Assembly (NCBI GenBank): GCA_964454005.1
Contig: CAYVQE010000011.1
Span: 21,572-85,571 of the forward strand
Length of the DNA stretch: 64,000 nucleotides
Origin: CAYVQE01 sp964454005
GTDB taxonomy: Bacteria; Myxococcota; B64-G9
Reading direction: 5' to 3'
Numbering within the stretch: position 1 is the stretch's first letter; the number at the start of each line of letters is the position of its first letter. Shown in pieces: positions 63,151-64,000 of this stretch. Both the position numbers and the translations under genes were made by a program. Below the pieces are notes generated by a model. It was not told the DNA's origin. It did not search any database and saw only the letters and a program-made list of their open reading frames with translations.

Positions 63151-63981
63151 ATGTTTGGACTTTTCAGAGCCTGGCGACGAAAGCGCTTGGCGAAACGGCC
63201 CTTTCCCGAAGCCTGGCTGCCCATCCTGCATTCCAAGGTGCCTTTCTACAATCACCTGGCACCTGAATACACTGAAAGCTTTCATGAGCTTCTCAAGGTC
63301 TTCGTCTGGGAGAAGCACTTCATCGGTGCTGGGGGCCTGGAGATCACCGACGAGCACCGGGTGGTCATCGCGGCTTCCGCGGTTCGCCTGGCACTTCATC
63401 TGGACCTGAGTTATTACGACCGCTTGTCCGAAATCCTGGTCTATCCCTACGTGTACAAGCACCCCGAGGGCGAGGGCGCCGTCTACGGCGAAGCCCACGC
63501 CTGGGGTACGGTGGTGCTGAGTTGGCCCGCCGTGGAGCAAGGCCTGGCCAACCCCTCCGACGGCCGCGAGACCGCAGCCCACGAATTCGCCCACGTGCTG
63601 GATCGGGCCGACGGCGTTTTCGACGGCACCCCCGAGTTGCGCATCCGCGGCGACTACGAGCCCTGGGCTCAGACCATGAGCGAGCACTACCTGCGTCTAC
63701 GCAAACGCCGCAGGCCCCAGCGGGACGTGCTGCGCATGTACGGCGCCATCAGCGAAGCCGAGTTTTTTGCAGTCGCCACCGAGGTCTTCTTCGAACGCCC
63801 GCAGGAGATGAAGGACAAAACCCCCGGCCTCTACGCCGAAATGCAGGCTTTCTACGGCGGCGATCCAGCCAGCGCCATGCCCGAAGTCGAGGTAAAACCC
63901 GTCCGCCGCATCTATCGCAACGACCCCTGCCCCTGCGGCAGCGGAAAGAAATACAAAAAATGCTGTGGGCGACGCCGCTGA
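63151..63981 (+). CDS. mtfA: MtfA-like zinc metallopeptidase with C-terminal SEC-C motif
   Basis: A 276-residue protein, complete in the window. The M90 zinc site is ETAAHEFAHVLDRADG (HExxH at about residue 144), with the third ligand region AVATEVFFERPQEM. The N-terminal part has WLPILHSKVPFYNHL and FIGAGGLEITDEHRVVIAAS, as in MtfA, the peptidase that in E. coli answers to the glucose repressor Mlc. The C-terminus adds a SEC-C zinc motif (RNDPCPCGSGKKYKKCCG), absent from E. coli MtfA. No Mlc or ptsG homologue is in the window. Confidence 0.93.
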   Translation: MFGLFRAWRRKRLAKRPFPEAWLPILHSKVPFYNHLAPEYTESFHELLKVFVWEKHFIGAGGLEITDEHRVVIAASAVRLALHLDLSYYDRLSEILVYPYVYKHPEGEGAVYGEAHAWGTVVLSWPAVEQGLANPSDGRETAAHEFAHVLDRADGVFDGTPELRIRGDYEPWAQTMSEHYLRLRKRRRPQRDVLRMYGAISEAEFFAVATEVFFERPQEMKDKTPGLYAEMQAFYGGDPASAMPEVEVKPVRRIYRNDPCPCGSGKKYKKCCGRRR

Positions 63982-64000
63982 GGCCTTGCCCCCCGCCCCC

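Overview
The window is high-GC, densely coded bacterial DNA with the style of a Myxococcota/Bradymonadota-type (former Deltaproteobacteria) chromosome. The signs are many secreted lipoproteins, Cys-rich and DGLDNDCDG (MopE-like) repeat proteins, formylglycine-generating-enzyme-like (SUMF1) domains on lipoproteins, PEGA-domain proteins, a eukaryote-type Ser/Thr kinase, MYXO-CTERM-like C-terminal tails and two -24/-12 (sigma-54) promoter matches. The phylum is inferred from gene content only. Housekeeping genes (rplU, rpmA, obgE, glmU, trxA, tRNA-Gln) show that this is chromosome and not a plasmid or phage.

Layout. 1-3.4 kb is the end of a surface-polysaccharide region: a partial gene, an outer-membrane beta-barrel, a Wza/GumB-type export lipoprotein and a DegT-type aminotransferase. 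3.4-6.1 kb has a membrane-anchored carboxypeptidase-regulatory-like protein divergent from a double-SIS sugar-phosphate enzyme. 6.1-8.6 kb is an atypical, visibly lower-GC patch: a frameshifted remnant of a 'PAVAWGG...VWE' repeat protein, short tandem repeats, and a compact three-gene operon (probable dual-OB protein plus two DUF488 proteins). 8.65-11.6 kb is rplU-rpmA-obgE (with a strong terminator between rpmA and obgE) and mtnA. 11.7-18.6 kb has a flavin disulfide oxidoreductase, a secreted DUF4412-like protein, a crotonase, a serine protease, a barrel-like protein and glmU. 18.9-25.8 kb is a surface operon: a 1388-residue Cys-rich protein, a lipoprotein with CBM9-like modules and a PEGA protein. 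26-32.7 kb (minus) has a SUMF1-type lipoprotein and then a tight operon of response regulator, glycerol kinase, Ser/Thr kinase and DUF362 protein. 32.9-45 kb is mostly envelope proteins: Ig-like and barrel proteins, a TPR lipoprotein, an amidase, a lytic transglycosylase and a MopE-like/SUMF1 protein, with an Fe-dependent alcohol dehydrogenase among them. 45.2-53.9 kb has bioY, a sigma-54-type promoter driving a lipoprotein with a caspase-like His/Cys dyad and a lamin-tail domain, a shortened Tex-like S1 protein, a Sua5/YrdC protein, an ADP-forming acyl-CoA synthetase, an FHA protein, trxA and an FmdB-type zinc ribbon. 53.9-60.9 kb has a VapBC-type toxin-antitoxin pair with its operator, a Na/Pi cotransporter, a TonB-dependent receptor, tRNA-Gln, a barrel protein and an unusual kinase-like protein. 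61-63 kb is a second lower-GC patch with an AAA ATPase overlapping a DUF4276 protein (defence-like). The window ends with an MtfA-type peptidase carrying a SEC-C tail.

The strongest leads are the dual-OB/DUF488/DUF488 island beside the decayed repeat gene, the ATPase-DUF4276 pair, the lamin-tail lipoprotein with a cryptic peptidase-like dyad under a sigma-54 promoter, the shortened Tex paralogue, and the response-regulator/glycerol-kinase/Ser-Thr-kinase operon. Coordinates of starts were chosen from Shine-Dalgarno sequences and family N-termini. Domain names come from recognition of motifs by eye, without database searches.
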